DNA of 40,793 nucleotides from JBOZRQ01 sp050789255 (GCA_050789255.1 JBOZRQ010000032.1:1-40793); one strand, 5' to 3'. Shown: positions 1 to 8,901, counted from the stretch's first letter. Notes: generated from the letters alone by a model not told the origin. Made by a program: numbers and translations.

Positions 1-45
1 CCCACCTTCGCTTATAAGCCATCTAAATACCCCGTAAACGAGAAG

Positions 46-88
46 AACCCTCTCAACGGACCCTTTTCAGGTGTCCATTGAGAGGGTT
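46..88 (-). terminator. Hairpin downstream of selB
   Basis: An 11-bp perfect stem (46-56 with 78-88) is extended inward by a 4-bp GGAC/GTCC helix. It lies just past the selB stop codon, so it probably ends the trxB-selB transcript. The downstream T-run on the minus strand is short and interrupted. Positions 1-45 show nothing recognisable. Confidence 0.6.
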
Positions 89-116
89 TCAGTTCATAGC
101 CCAGGGCGGGACTTTT

Positions 117-2006
117 CTATGCGTTGGGACCGGGGAGCCGCTCGTCGCCGGAGCGCCGGGTAACCTTCTGCTCGTCCATCCACTCCAGGAGCGGCAGGGC
201 GTACTTCCGGGTGGTGCCAAGCAGGTCCCGAAACTCGGCCACGCTGATCTTACCCATGCTCTTCAGGTGGGCCCGGGTCCGGTTGGCCGCCTCCTCAAGG
301 GCCTGGGCGGCCATGATCAGGTCTTCGCCAATCCTAACGGCAAACCCCTGCTCCGTCAGGTAGACGATTACCTCTTCCGTGTCCCGCCCCGCTACCCGTT
401 CCTTCAGTTCAGCTACGCTGAGCGGGTTGAACCCCGCGGCGCTGATCTCCTGCTGGAGCTTGTCTGCGATCTTCTGCTGACCCGAGTTGAGATTGGGGGT
501 CCGGCCAGCCACGGCGACGCGCTCCCGCTCCACCGACAGCTCCCCGGCGGTCACGGCGGACGCCAGCAGGGCGCCGAACTCCTTGCCGCCCACGCCGAGC
601 TTGCGCCGGACCTCCTCCTTGGCGAGCCCCGACCGCAGCGGGTGCTGCTTGTAGAAGGCCTCAAGCTGCTCCCGGACGGCTGCGGCAAAAGCACCGAGCC
701 CTCGGCGGTGGATGTAGAGGCCGCCCTCCAGGCTGCGCACGTCCGCCGCCAGAGCGTCCAGCTCAGTGGTGATCGTTTCCGGCGGAATCCCGGTTCGCTT
801 GGCCAGCTCGGGGACGGAAAGCGGCGTCAGACCCGACCGCTCCAGGGACTGCGCGATGACGCCGCCCAAACCGCCGCTCTCCTTGATCTTCAGCTCCTCA
901 ACGGCCTGCTCGGCCTGGGAGCGCTTGTAGTGTGCATGCGGCTCCACCACCACCCCGCCGCCCATGGTATGCACCGGGCTGTATGAGCGGATGATGTAGT
1001 GGTCGCCGCGCCCCACCACCAGCGGCTCCTCGGTCTTGACCTGCACGTAGGCCTCGTCGCCGGGGCTGAGCTGGTCCCGGTCGATCAGGAGCACCCGGCC
1101 CAGCACCTCGCTGGTGCCGGTGTGCACGTGGACCCGGGTGCCGTGGGCCATCTCTTTTGGCCAGGAATCCAGCATATGAAGCCGGGCTGCGAAGGACTCG
1201 GTCGCCTTCAGGAAGCCCGGCGCACAAAGCACGTGGCCCCGCTGCACATCGCTTCGCTCGATGCCGGCCAGGTTGACGGCCACCCGCTGCCCGGCCTCAG
1301 CCCGCGAAACCTTCTCGCCGTGGACCTGCAGCCCGCGCACACGCACCTCGAGCCCCAGGGGCAGCAGCTCCATGCGGTCACCTTCGTTGATTGCGCCGCC
1401 GACCAGCGTTCCGGTCACCACGGTGCCAAAGCCGGGACGCACGAAGGATCGGTCCACGGGCAGCCGTGCGAAGGCGGTCACGTCCTTGGGCTCGGTGGTC
1501 TCCAGAAGCTCGTCTACGGTTCTGGCCAGGGTCTGAACCCCGTCGCCGCTGAGGCTGGAGACCGCCACCACCGGCGCCTTGGCGAGGAATGTGGACTTGA
1601 CCGCTTCACGGACATCATCCGCGACCAGCTCCAGCATCTCCTCATCCACAAGGTCCTTTTTCGTCAGTACGATGATGCCCTGCTTGATCTCCAGCAGGCG
1701 CAGGATATCCAGGTGCTCGCGGGTCTGCGGCATAACGCCCTCATCCGCCGCGACGACCAGGAGGACCAGGTCAATGCCGGTGATCCCGGCCAGCATATTC
1801 TTGATGAACTTCTCATGTCCGGGGACGTCGATGACGGCTGCACGTCGCCCGCTGGGCAGCCGGAACTGGGCGAAGCCGATATCGATGGAGATTCCCCGCT
1901 CCTTCTCCTCCGGGAAACGGTCCGTCTCAATACCGGTGAGAGCCCGAATGAGAGCCGACTTGCCGTGATCGACGTGTCCCGCGGTGCCGATAATCAGGTG
2001 CTTCAC
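117..2006 (-). CDS. selB: Selenocysteine-specific translation elongation factor SelB
   Basis: SelB is the GTPase that delivers Sec-tRNA(Sec) to UGA codons at ribosomes carrying a SECIS hairpin. The 629-residue product has the translational GTPase motifs GHVDHGKS (10-17), DVPGHE (60-65) and TKKD (115-118), then beta-barrel domains and a long C-terminal winged-helix region typical of SelB. A longer in-frame ORF begins at 2069, but the GTG at 2006 gives the conserved N-terminus VKHLIIGTAGHVDHG and has a GGGAGGG ribosome site 9-13 bases upstream. It follows trxB on the same strand. Its presence means the organism can make selenoproteins, although neither selA, selD nor selC lies in the window. 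Confidence 0.95.
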   Translation of the reverse strand: MKHLIIGTAGHVDHGKSALIRALTGIETDRFPEEKERGISIDIGFAQFRLPSGRRAAVIDVPGHEKFIKNMLAGITGIDLVLLVVAADEGVMPQTREHLDILRLLEIKQGIIVLTKKDLVDEEMLELVADDVREAVKSTFLAKAPVVAVSSLSGDGVQTLARTVDELLETTEPKDVTAFARLPVDRSFVRPGFGTVVTGTLVGGAINEGDRMELLPLGLEVRVRGLQVHGEKVSRAEAGQRVAVNLAGIERSDVQRGHVLCAPGFLKATESFAARLHMLDSWPKEMAHGTRVHVHTGTSEVLGRVLLIDRDQLSPGDEAYVQVKTEEPLVVGRGDHYIIRSYSPVHTMGGGVVVEPHAHYKRSQAEQAVEELKIKESGGLGGVIAQSLERSGLTPLSVPELAKRTGIPPETITTELDALAADVRSLEGGLYIHRRGLGAFAAAVREQLEAFYKQHPLRSGLAKEEVRRKLGVGGKEFGALLASAVTAGELSVERERVAVAGRTPNLNSGQQKIADKLQQEISAAGFNPLSVAELKERVAGRDTEEVIVYLTEQGFAVRIGEDLIMAAQALEEAANRTRAHLKSMGKISVAEFRDLLGTTRKYALPLLEWMDEQKVTRRSGDERLPGPNA

Positions 2007-2033
2007 AATAGGAGCCCTCCCAGCTTGCCAAAA

Positions 2034-2059
2034 GCCCGCCGCTCCTGCGAACGGCGGGC
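2034..2059 (-). terminator. Intercistronic terminator after trxB
   Basis: An 8-bp perfect GC stem (2034-2041 with 2052-2059) is followed on the minus strand by TTTT. It lies between trxB and selB and would partly end trxB transcription, setting a lower level for selB. Confidence 0.6.
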
Positions 2060-2074
2060 GAAGGCACACGACCT

Positions 2075-3025
2075 TTACTTGTTGAGGGACTGGGACCAGT
2101 CGTGGGCGGCGGAGCCGTCCAGGAACCGCTCGCAGTCGAGGGCGGCCATACAGCCCGACCCGGCGGCGGTGATGGCCTGCCGGTACTTGTGGTCCTGCAC
2201 GTCGCCGCAGGCGAAGACCCCGGGGATGTTGGTTTCGGCCGAGCCAGGCCGGGTCTTGATGTAGCCGTTCTCGTCGAGCTGGATCTGCCCGCCGAGGAAG
2301 TCGGTGTTGGGGCGATGGCCGATGGCGACGAACATGCCGTCAGCCTGGAGCAGCTGCTCCTCGCCGGTGGCGTTGTCCTTGACCTTAAGGGCCTCAAAGC
2401 CCTTCGGGCCGGCGACCACCTCAAGCGGGGTGACGTTCAGCGCCCAGGAGACCTTGGGGTTGGCCCGGGCCCGATCCTGCATGATCTTGGAGGCCCGCAG
2501 TTCGCTGCGGCGGTGAACGACCGTAACATCTGCGAACTTGGTGAGGAAGTTGCCCTCCTCCATGGCGGAGTCGCCGCCGCCGACCACGAGGACCTTCTTG
2601 CCGGTGTAAAAGAAGCCGTCGCAGGTGGCGCAGGTGGAGACGCCGCGGCCGATATTGTCTCGCTCGTTCGGGACGCCGAGGAGCTTGGCGGAGGCGCCCG
2701 TAGAGATGATGACCGCCTCGGCCTCGATCACCTCGGACTCGTCGACGGTGATCTTGAAGGGGCGACTGGAGAAATCGACGCTGGTGGCCCAGCCGGTGCG
2801 GAACTCGGCGCCGAAGCGCTCGGCCTGCCGGCGCATGTTGTCCATGAGTTCGGGGCCCATAATGCCCTCGGGGAAGCCCGGGAAGTTTTCAACCTCGGTA
2901 GTAAGGGTCAACTGTCCGCCGGGCTCATTGCCCTCAATGATGAGCGGCTGCAGGTTTGCACGGGCGGTGTAGATGGCGGCAGTCAGCCCGGCAGGGCCGG
3001 TGCCAAGAATAACGACCTTGCGCAT
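2075..3025 (-). CDS. trxB: Thioredoxin-disulfide reductase
   Basis: This cytoplasmic FAD enzyme uses NADPH to reduce thioredoxin. The 316-residue length is normal for the low-molecular-weight type. The FAD motif GTGPAG is at 8-13, the redox pair CATC at 132-135 inside the NADPH domain, and the NADPH-binding GGGDSA at 149-154. A second GD motif (CGDVQD) near residue 275 binds FAD. Ferredoxin- or bacillithiol-dependent relatives usually lack the CxxC, so the thioredoxin reductase call is firm. The start ATG has a GGAGGAAGTGACGT leader. It is cotranscribed with selB downstream, separated by a hairpin. Confidence 0.95.
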   Translation of the reverse strand: MRKVVILGTGPAGLTAAIYTARANLQPLIIEGNEPGGQLTLTTEVENFPGFPEGIMGPELMDNMRRQAERFGAEFRTGWATSVDFSSRPFKITVDESEVIEAEAVIISTGASAKLLGVPNERDNIGRGVSTCATCDGFFYTGKKVLVVGGGDSAMEEGNFLTKFADVTVVHRRSELRASKIMQDRARANPKVSWALNVTPLEVVAGPKGFEALKVKDNATGEEQLLQADGMFVAIGHRPNTDFLGGQIQLDENGYIKTRPGSAETNIPGVFACGDVQDHKYRQAITAAGSGCMAALDCERFLDGSAAHDWSQSLNK

Positions 3026-3134
3026 ACGTCACTTCCTCCTCCAAGACAAAAAACGGAAACACTCCGTCAACCATTCTACCAGATTGGACGAATGTCGTGC
3101 ATCCAAGATATGCCCCCGGTGCCTGCAAGCGCGC

Positions 3135-3171
3135 AAGTAGAGCCCGGAGAACCAAGCTCCGGGCTCTACTT
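3135..3171. terminator. 15-bp perfect hairpin between the protease gene and trxB
   Basis: The arms 3135-3149 and 3157-3171 are perfectly complementary with a 7-base loop. There is no T-run on either strand, so it may be a rho-type or RNA-stabilising hairpin rather than a classic intrinsic terminator. It lies between the stop of the upstream protease gene (3356) and the trxB start. The remainder of 3172-3355 is GC-rich and shows no gene. Confidence 0.5.
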
Positions 3172-3355
3172 GTACCCGCTGGGCGCCCCGGGTACCCTGA
3201 AGCGCCAGTTCGGCAAAGGCGAGGCGCCGCCGGAACCCTTGCGGCCCGATAGGGCGAACCCGCCGCCTGGCGGGGGAGGCGGCTCCACCTGCGTTGGTCG
3301 AGCAGCGCCTCCGCTAATAAGATGCCCGCGCATGCGGAGCTTATGCGCCTTTTCT

Positions 3356-4171
3356 TTACGCCTTCTCAGCCTTCTTCGGCTCCGGGGCCTTGCGCATGAT
3401 CGACGGCTGCGAGGCGTTCGACAGTCCGAGCAGCTCCCAGAACTCGGCGGGGATCTGCGTGCTGACCGGCAGGCCCATCTCCAGCAGACGCTCCACGTGC
3501 AGCGGATAGTCGTGGGTCCAGCGGCCCTCCGTGAGCATTGTGGCCACGGTCAGGGCCCGCTCTTCGCCCAGCTTGCCCCGCAGGAGGGCGTAGGCCATGT
3601 CGTGCACCTGGGTCGTCGCCTTTTCGGAGACGTCAGCCATCATCAGCGTCTCGTCCATGACGGCGTTGCGGTCCTTCTCCCGGAGCACCCGGAGGTAGGC
3701 GCTGGCCGGCATGCCGTTGATCTGCGGATCGACCGGGCCTAGCATGGCGTGCTGGTCCATGAGGATCTGGTCGGCGGCGAGGGCGAGCAGTGTGCCGCCG
3801 GACATGGCGTACTGCGGCACGATCACGGTGACCCCGGCCTCGTGGCTCTTCAGGACGCGGGCGATCTGCTCAGCGGCGATCACCAGGCCGCCCGGGGTGT
3901 GCAGCAGGAGGTCGATCGGCCGGTCGCCTGCAGCCCGGATGGTCGACATGATCTGCTCGCTATCATCCAGGTTGATGTACCTGGCCATCAACGATCCCAG
4001 GATGCCGGCGCCCTGCCGGTGGATCATGGTGATCACCTTGGTGCCGCGGGTCTTCTCCAGCTTGGCGATGATCATTTTGCGGCGCACGCTCGCCATGTAC
4101 CTCTGAATGGCAGGCAGAATCGTGAAGCCCAGGATCATCCACAGCCACACCAGGTCCTGCAGCTTCTGCAT
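3356..4171 (-). CDS. SDH-family Clp-fold serine protease, membrane-anchored
   Basis: The 271-residue protein matches the serine dehydrogenase proteinase group of Clp/SppA-fold proteases. An N-terminal hydrophobic segment (about 7-20) anchors it to the membrane. The oxyanion-forming HTPGG is at 91-95, and the nucleophile is S124 in the YAMSGG context, followed by the conserved DQHAMLGPVDPQI stretch. Family members form Ser-Lys dyad proteases; the substrate here is unknown. The C-terminus is lysine-rich. It stands alone on the minus strand and has no obvious operon partner. Confidence 0.85.
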   Translation of the reverse strand: MQKLQDLVWLWMILGFTILPAIQRYMASVRRKMIIAKLEKTRGTKVITMIHRQGAGILGSLMARYINLDDSEQIMSTIRAAGDRPIDLLLHTPGGLVIAAEQIARVLKSHEAGVTVIVPQYAMSGGTLLALAADQILMDQHAMLGPVDPQINGMPASAYLRVLREKDRNAVMDETLMMADVSEKATTQVHDMAYALLRGKLGEERALTVATMLTEGRWTHDYPLHVERLLEMGLPVSTQIPAEFWELLGLSNASQPSIMRKAPEPKKAEKA

Positions 4172-4264
4172 AGGGTGGCCCCCCTCCCAGCATCATTACC
4201 CCCATCTTACGGGCTTTGGAATGTTCTTCCAAGCGAGCGGAGGTATATGACCTGAGAGCAAAAG

Positions 4265-4291
4265 CGGGACCTCCAACATGCGGAGGTCCCG
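4265..4291 (-). terminator. Terminator of the murT-gatD operon
   Basis: A 10-bp perfect stem (4265-4274 with 4282-4291) with a 7-base loop is followed on the minus strand by CTTTTG. It sits directly after the stop of the last operon gene (4296). Confidence 0.75.
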
Positions 4292-4295
4292 TTTC

Positions 4296-4868
4296 TTACG
4301 CGTGTATAGGTTTTAGGTCCCGCCGGGCGCCCTTCACCTGCTTGCGGTACTGCTCGCCGACCCAGTCCAGGAACTCGGCGTCCCACGGCGCCCCGCCGGG
4401 CCAGCGGGCCTTCACCTGCTCCAGCAGTTCCAGGTCCCAGCGGCCATAGAGTGCCATCAGCACGGCGTGGGCCTCCCGGGCCTTCACGGCGTCGGGGTCG
4501 CCCTGGTTCTCTCCGCCCACGGCAAAGGCGTCATCGCAAAGGTAGTAGTTGCAGGTGGCCGCCCGGCGGTCTGCCGGGATGGTGCAGCCCTGCGGGCCGT
4601 GGTAGACGCACTTGGTCGGCCAGACCCCGGCGTTGGCCTCAAGATTCTCCACCCGCTTGAGCAAAAGGCCCCGCTCCCCGGTACGGAGGTTCCCGGCTGC
4701 CAGGTGCTCCAGCAGCCAGTCACGCCCGCCCAGGGTCACAATGCGGCCGATGTCGGACCAGTCCACCCCCGGCGGGCTGGCACAGCAGCCCGTGGAGCCG
4801 TGGGGGCACTGATAGCACAGGGTTGAGTGCAGGCGGGTGTGCTCTCCCGCCAACTCGAGCCGGATCAT
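4296..4868 (-). CDS. YkgJ-like cysteine-cluster protein
   Basis: The 190-residue protein has a CxxC...CC cluster (C18, C21, C28, C29) and a later C...C...C...C set, the spacing seen in the YkgJ/CxxCxxCC family, which is thought to bind zinc or an Fe-S cluster. No enzymatic function is known. The start chosen is the ATG at 4868, which overlaps the gatD stop as ATGA; a longer frame upstream only runs antisense-like sequence through gatD. Translational coupling to murT-gatD suggests a link with lipid II amidation, but that is inference. Confidence 0.75.
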   Translation of the reverse strand: MIRLELAGEHTRLHSTLCYQCPHGSTGCCASPPGVDWSDIGRIVTLGGRDWLLEHLAAGNLRTGERGLLLKRVENLEANAGVWPTKCVYHGPQGCTIPADRRAATCNYYLCDDAFAVGGENQGDPDAVKAREAHAVLMALYGRWDLELLEQVKARWPGGAPWDAEFLDWVGEQYRKQVKGARRDLKPIHA

Positions 4869-5611
4869 GTTTCCCCGAACCGCTTGATGATCGCGGCGTG
4901 GGCCTTCAGTTCCAGCTCGTCGTTCAGCGTCCCGACCTTGACGTCCCCGCCGTAGCGGCGGTCCAGGCCCCGCTGAATCAGCCAATCGGCCAGATGGGGA
5001 TTCTTCGGCAGGATCGACCCGTGCAGGTAGGTACCGATGCAGTTCTTGAACCAGACGCCTTCCATCTTGTCCTTGCCGTTGTTCCCGTTGCCGCGCCGGA
5101 TGCGGGCCAGGGGCCTGACGCCGTTGCCGAGGTAAGTCTTGCCCGAGTGGTTCTCAAACCCCACCAGGGTCCTGGTCTCCCCGAACATGTCGGACTCCGC
5201 CACCACGTTGCCGATCAGGCGGTCGCTGGAGCCTTCGGTCCACAGGTCGATGATGCCCGTGTAGTGGAGCACCTCGCCCTTGTATGTCTTGAAGTACTTC
5301 CCGAGCATCTGGTACCCGCCGCATACCGCCAGGACGGCCAGACCGTCGTGGATGGCCTCGCCCAGCGAGCCGCCCTTCACCTTCAGGAAGTCCTCGGCGA
5401 TCAGGCCCTGTTCCCGATCCTGGCCGCCGCCCATCATGACGATGTCGAACTGCTTGAAGTCCGCCTTCTGCCCCATAGTAACCTGGGTGACGACCGGGTC
5501 GAGGCCGTGCCAACGGGAGCGCTGCTCCAGGACGATGATATTGCCGCGGTCGCCATAGAGGTTCATGTACTCCGGATAGAGCCAGCCAATGTGAATCCTT
5601 GGGCGCTCCAC
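4865..5611 (-). CDS. gatD: Lipid II isoglutaminyl synthase, glutaminase subunit GatD
   Basis: GatD frees ammonia from glutamine for MurT, which amidates the alpha-carboxyl of D-Glu in lipid II. The 248-residue protein is a class I, CobB/CobQ-like amidotransferase. The nucleophile is C97 in AVCGGYQ and the catalytic His is H197 in GTYLHGSILPKNP. The MGGGQDREQ segment (60-68) is typical of the family. The gene follows murT by 3 bp and overlaps the next gene by 4 bp, so the three form one translationally linked unit. Confidence 0.93.
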   Translation of the reverse strand: MERPRIHIGWLYPEYMNLYGDRGNIIVLEQRSRWHGLDPVVTQVTMGQKADFKQFDIVMMGGGQDREQGLIAEDFLKVKGGSLGEAIHDGLAVLAVCGGYQMLGKYFKTYKGEVLHYTGIIDLWTEGSSDRLIGNVVAESDMFGETRTLVGFENHSGKTYLGNGVRPLARIRRGNGNNGKDKMEGVWFKNCIGTYLHGSILPKNPHLADWLIQRGLDRRYGGDVKVGTLNDELELKAHAAIIKRFGET

Positions 5612-5614
5612 GCT

Positions 5615-7009
5615 TTACACCTCCCAGAACTTCTTGGCGTAGCCCTGCTTCTGAATGACCTCACGCATTTGCAGCATGGCCGTGTAGGTGGGCATGATGT
5701 AAAGGAGTTCACCCGGTTTGATGAACTTCAGGCCCTGCTCCAGGGCCCGGTCAAGCTCCTTCTCCACCGTCAGCTTGGCGGTGTCCACGCCGGCATACTT
5801 CAGCCGTACCGCCATCTCCTCGGCGCGCAGGCCCGAGCAAATGACGAAGTTGATGCCGTCCTGATGAGCAGCCAGCGCCTCAAAGTCGACGTCCCAGAGC
5901 CAGGAGACGTCCGTACCGTCGGCGTAGAGGTCATTGATGGCGATCACCAGGTTCTTGCGGGCGCCGGCCTGCATAACGGTCTGAATGACCGAGTTGAAGC
6001 CGACGGGGTTCTTCACCAGGGCCATAAAGACGTCCCGCTCGTTCATGGTGATCAGTTCCATGCGGCCAAAGCCGCTGGTGGTGGACTGCAGGCCCTCCTT
6101 GATCGCGTCGAGGGGCAGGCCCATGGCAAGGGCGCCTGCCACCGCTGCAAGGGCGTTGTAGACGTTATAGAGCCCGGGAATCTGCAGCCGCGCCTCAAAA
6201 TCGCCGCTTGGCGTTACGATATGAAGGGTAGAGCCCCTCGCATCGACATCCCAGATGCGGTCGGCATAGACTTCGGGCTTGGGCCGCTCGTTGCCGCAGT
6301 TGGGGCACCTGTACTTGCCCAGGTGGGCATAGTAGTAGATCTTGTACTCATAGAATGTTCCGCAGTTGGTGCAGTGCTTGGCGTCGGCGGTCTGGTTCAT
6401 CTCGTGGGTGCCAACGTCCTCGGCCTCCAGGCCGTAGTAGAGCGGCGAAACCGCCCCACGGCGCCCCAGGGCCGCACAGTTGGGGTCATCGGCGTTGAGC
6501 GCCGTGCGGGCGCCCTTCGCCAGGGCGTCCAGCCCCTTGCCCACAAAGTTGACGGTGTGCTCCAGCTCGCCGTAGCGATCGAGCTGGTCGCGGAAGAAAT
6601 TGGTCACGACCGCAGCCTTCGGGCGGATCTCCCGGCAGGCCTGCGGCATGGTCGCCTCGTCGATCTCCATGAGCCCTACGTTTCCCTGGACGCTGCCGCC
6701 CCAGGAGGAGCTCTGCAGGAAGGCCGTGGTGAGGCCCGCAATCAAGTTGGCCCCGGCCCGGTTATGGGTCACCTGCAACTTGGCGGCCTCGAACATATCG
6801 GAGAGCATCTTGGCGGTGGTAGTCTTACCGTTCGTTCCGGTCACGGCGATCACGCCGTGGCGGGGCTGCGCAGAGAGCTGCCGCAGCACGTCGGGCCCCA
6901 GCTTGCGGGCCACGGTACCGGGCAGGGTCGTTCCACCACGCCCGAGCAGGCGGGTGGCCTTGACCGCCCCCTTGCCAGCCCATACGGCCAAAAGTGTTCG
7001 CAGATCCAT
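5615..7009 (-). CDS. murT: Lipid II isoglutaminyl synthase, Mur ligase subunit MurT
   Basis: MurT is the ATP-dependent Mur-ligase-like partner of GatD. In the 464-residue product the P-loop GTNGKTTT is at 58-65. A Mur ligase central domain with an inserted zinc ribbon (CTNC ... CPNC, about 210-245) follows, and then the C-terminal domain that marks MurT rather than MurE/MurD. Substrate activation occurs in the cytoplasm on membrane-bound lipid II. A ribosome site (GAGGG) precedes the ATG at 7009. It follows a short upstream ORF by 9 bp. Confidence 0.93.
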   Translation of the reverse strand: MDLRTLLAVWAGKGAVKATRLLGRGGTTLPGTVARKLGPDVLRQLSAQPRHGVIAVTGTNGKTTTAKMLSDMFEAAKLQVTHNRAGANLIAGLTTAFLQSSSWGGSVQGNVGLMEIDEATMPQACREIRPKAAVVTNFFRDQLDRYGELEHTVNFVGKGLDALAKGARTALNADDPNCAALGRRGAVSPLYYGLEAEDVGTHEMNQTADAKHCTNCGTFYEYKIYYYAHLGKYRCPNCGNERPKPEVYADRIWDVDARGSTLHIVTPSGDFEARLQIPGLYNVYNALAAVAGALAMGLPLDAIKEGLQSTTSGFGRMELITMNERDVFMALVKNPVGFNSVIQTVMQAGARKNLVIAINDLYADGTDVSWLWDVDFEALAAHQDGINFVICSGLRAEEMAVRLKYAGVDTAKLTVEKELDRALEQGLKFIKPGELLYIMPTYTAMLQMREVIQKQGYAKKFWEV

Positions 7010-7018
7010 GCTGGTCCC

Positions 7019-7099
7019 TCACTTCCCCTTTCGGGGCGACTTGGCTGCAGGTTGAACGCAACCTTTGCAGAGGATGCGCTTTATGTTAACCTCAGTCAT
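7019..7099 (-). CDS. Candidate 26-residue leader peptide upstream of murT
   Basis: An ATG at 7099 opens a 26-codon frame ending at 7019, nine bases before murT. The peptide has a CKGC motif (11-14) and a basic C-terminus. A perfect extended -10 box (TGTTATAAT) ends six bases before the ATG, so the mRNA would start at or next to the ATG and be leaderless. No family was recognised; the CxxC is reminiscent of small zinc-ribbon peptides. It may be a real small protein, a regulatory leader, or just untranslated leader. Confidence 0.4.
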   Translation of the reverse strand: MTEVNIKRILCKGCVQPAAKSPRKGK

Positions 7100-7102
7100 G
7101 GT

Positions 7103-7111
7103 AACATTATA
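7103..7111 (-). promoter_or_regulatory. Extended -10 promoter for the murT-gatD operon
   Basis: The minus strand reads TATAAT at 7111-7106, preceded by TG one base upstream. Around it lies an interrupted inverted repeat (ATGTTAACC near 7084-7092 and GGTAACAT near 7100-7107) that could be an operator. No good -35 box is seen, as is usual for extended -10 promoters. Confidence 0.55.
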
Positions 7112-7168
7112 ACATACCCTCGATCTAGACCGGAAAATCGAACCCTGACATGCGAGGAGGCGAAGCCG

Positions 7169-7975
7169 ATGGCTCCGCACCGCTCCCTGACATATATACT
7201 TGCGGCGGTGGCCCTGCTGGCAGCCGGTTGCGCCACACAGGCACCGGCGCCGATCGAGCGGCTCGCCCCCGAGGCGCCCGCCGCCAAGGGGCTCCCGCCC
7301 CGGCAGCCCGCGGACACGCCCTCCCCCCTGCTGGCGAGGCCTCCCTTTGGACTCTATGCACACTACCCCAGCAATGACACGCTGGCCACCCTGTCCATTG
7401 GCCCGGTCTCCCCGGACGGCCGCTACCGGGCTGCCCTGACCGGGCAGGGCGCCTGGATTGCCCGGGTCGACGGCGCCTGGCTGTGGCAGCTGGAGCTGCC
7501 GATTCCTAAGCCCCCTGCTCCACCGCCCGACCCGCCCGGGACGCAGTCGCCCAAGCCGGCCACGCCCCCGGCTGCCCCGGCAAAACAGCCCGTGCCGGTC
7601 GGACCTCTCGTTTGGACGCCGCAGGGCGCCCTCCTGTTTCAGGATGACACCGGCGCCTGGCACCTGGCCAACCCGGAAGCTGCGCAGATCACACCCATGG
7701 CTGCCGTGCTGACAAGCAAGGAAGGCGTGACCTTCTCCCCCGACGGCAAGCAGGTCTCCTACTACACCCCCGGCAAGACCGGCCGACAGCTCTGGGTCGC
7801 AGCCGCCGACGGCACGGGCGCCAAGCTGATGGGCGAGAATGTGACCGGGTTCTGGGAGGAGGCGACCGGCCAACTCGTCGTGCAGAAAGTGGCTGGGCCG
7901 CCTGCCACGACCGGCGGACCCGATAAGGCGCCAGGGATGGACCCGCTCTTGAACAAAGGCCAGCAGAAACAGTAG
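7169..7975 (+). CDS. Predicted lipoprotein with beta-propeller-like segments
   Basis: The 268-residue protein has an N-terminal signal ending in the lipobox LAAGC (C21), so it should be lipid-anchored outside the membrane. A proline-rich linker splits two parts with WD40/TolB-like repeats such as VSPDGRYRAAL and FSPDGKQVSYY. Function is unknown. The start ATG at 7169 has GAGGAGG 8 bases upstream; the open frame extending back to 4823 is only an antisense shadow of gatD-murT. It is followed 17 bp later by a second envelope-protein gene, so the two are probably cotranscribed. Confidence 0.85.
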   Translation: MAPHRSLTYILAAVALLAAGCATQAPAPIERLAPEAPAAKGLPPRQPADTPSPLLARPPFGLYAHYPSNDTLATLSIGPVSPDGRYRAALTGQGAWIARVDGAWLWQLELPIPKPPAPPPDPPGTQSPKPATPPAAPAKQPVPVGPLVWTPQGALLFQDDTGAWHLANPEAAQITPMAAVLTSKEGVTFSPDGKQVSYYTPGKTGRQLWVAAADGTGAKLMGENVTGFWEEATGQLVVQKVAGPPATTGGPDKAPGMDPLLNKGQQKQ

Positions 7976-7992
7976 ACGAAAGGGGGCGCCCC

Positions 7993-8901
7993 GTGCGAAC
8001 GGTTCTGTTCTGGATTGCCAGCATCGCGTTGGTGCTGGGCGCCCTCTCCGCGACCGTCTCCATGGCGACCGTCAAGTGGCTCTACCCCACATCAGCGTCG
8101 GCCATTGACCCGCCTCCACCTGAAGAAGCGACGGCCACAGCCCGGGTCAATACGCAAGAAGCCCCTAGCAGCGCCGAGCTGGGTGCCCTTGAGTTCATCC
8201 GTCGGGCCTCCGCGGGGGACACGGCTGGCGCCAAAGCCCTGGCTGCCGAGCTGCCGGTCGGGCTCTACGAGCAGATCGCCAATCTTCGCCCGGTCGTGCA
8301 GAAGGCCGCCGCCCTGCCCGGACCGGCCGGCGCCCCCACCCCGGTCCTGGTCTGGAGCACCTACCGGCGGGAGGACCACACCGCCCGAGGCGCCTACCAG
8401 GTGAGCATCCAGAATGGGAAGGTGACCGGGGTCTCCGGCCCCTTCGCCCCGGACGGCGGCTATCAAACGCTGCCGTGGGCGCCCACCGACGAGAAGGGCC
8501 GCAAGGTGAACCTGAACAGCTACAAGGGCAGAGGCCTGGTGATTGTCGCACCGAGGGCGCCCGAGGCCGACCTGGTCCCGTCCCTGGCCCGCCTGCAGGC
8601 CGAATCTGCCCCCAAGGGGGTCGATGTGATCCTCGCCGTCGACCTGGGTGGCCCGGACCTGACCTCCTATGCCCGCAACAGCGGCTATACCGGCCCCATC
8701 TGGCGGATCAAAGGGCACATTGAGGAGGTCGCGATGGTCAGCAAGGGGCGGCTCATGGGCGCCGCCGGGCTGCTGGTGGACCGGACCGGCCTGGCCGTGG
8801 CCTCGCTGACAGCCCTTGACCCGGCCCGCTACGGGCTGGACGGCCAGCCCATCCAGGCAATCGCCCCAGCCGTCTTCCGTGCGTATGGGCTCATCAACTA
8901 A
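7993..8901 (+). CDS. Membrane-anchored protein with a thioredoxin-like C-terminal half
   Basis: The 302-residue product begins at a GTG with AAAGGGGG upstream. An N-terminal transmembrane segment (about 4-28) is followed by an alanine/proline-rich linker, a domain at 55-150 and a C-terminal part (about 170-300). That part reads like a peroxiredoxin/TlpA-type fold, with the pattern VNLNSYKGRGLVIVA and GLLVDRTGLAVASL. It has no cysteines, so if the fold is right it cannot be a thiol oxidoreductase. Fold assignment is tentative and function unknown. Confidence 0.75.
   Translation: MRTVLFWIASIALVLGALSATVSMATVKWLYPTSASAIDPPPPEEATATARVNTQEAPSSAELGALEFIRRASAGDTAGAKALAAELPVGLYEQIANLRPVVQKAAALPGPAGAPTPVLVWSTYRREDHTARGAYQVSIQNGKVTGVSGPFAPDGGYQTLPWAPTDEKGRKVNLNSYKGRGLVIVAPRAPEADLVPSLARLQAESAPKGVDVILAVDLGGPDLTSYARNSGYTGPIWRIKGHIEEVAMVSKGRLMGAAGLLVDRTGLAVASLTALDPARYGLDGQPIQAIAPAVFRAYGLIN

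Noticed and set aside
1..116. Possible selC (tRNA-Sec) beside selB
   Set aside because: The only structure is a 43-base hairpin. No acceptor stem, anticodon TCA loop or long variable arm is present.
2102..3742. Very long plus-strand open frame (546 codons) opposite trxB
   Set aside because: It runs antisense through trxB and the protease gene and has no family-like features. High GC makes long chance frames common here; the same holds for 999-2264, 4823-7168 and 14984-16873.
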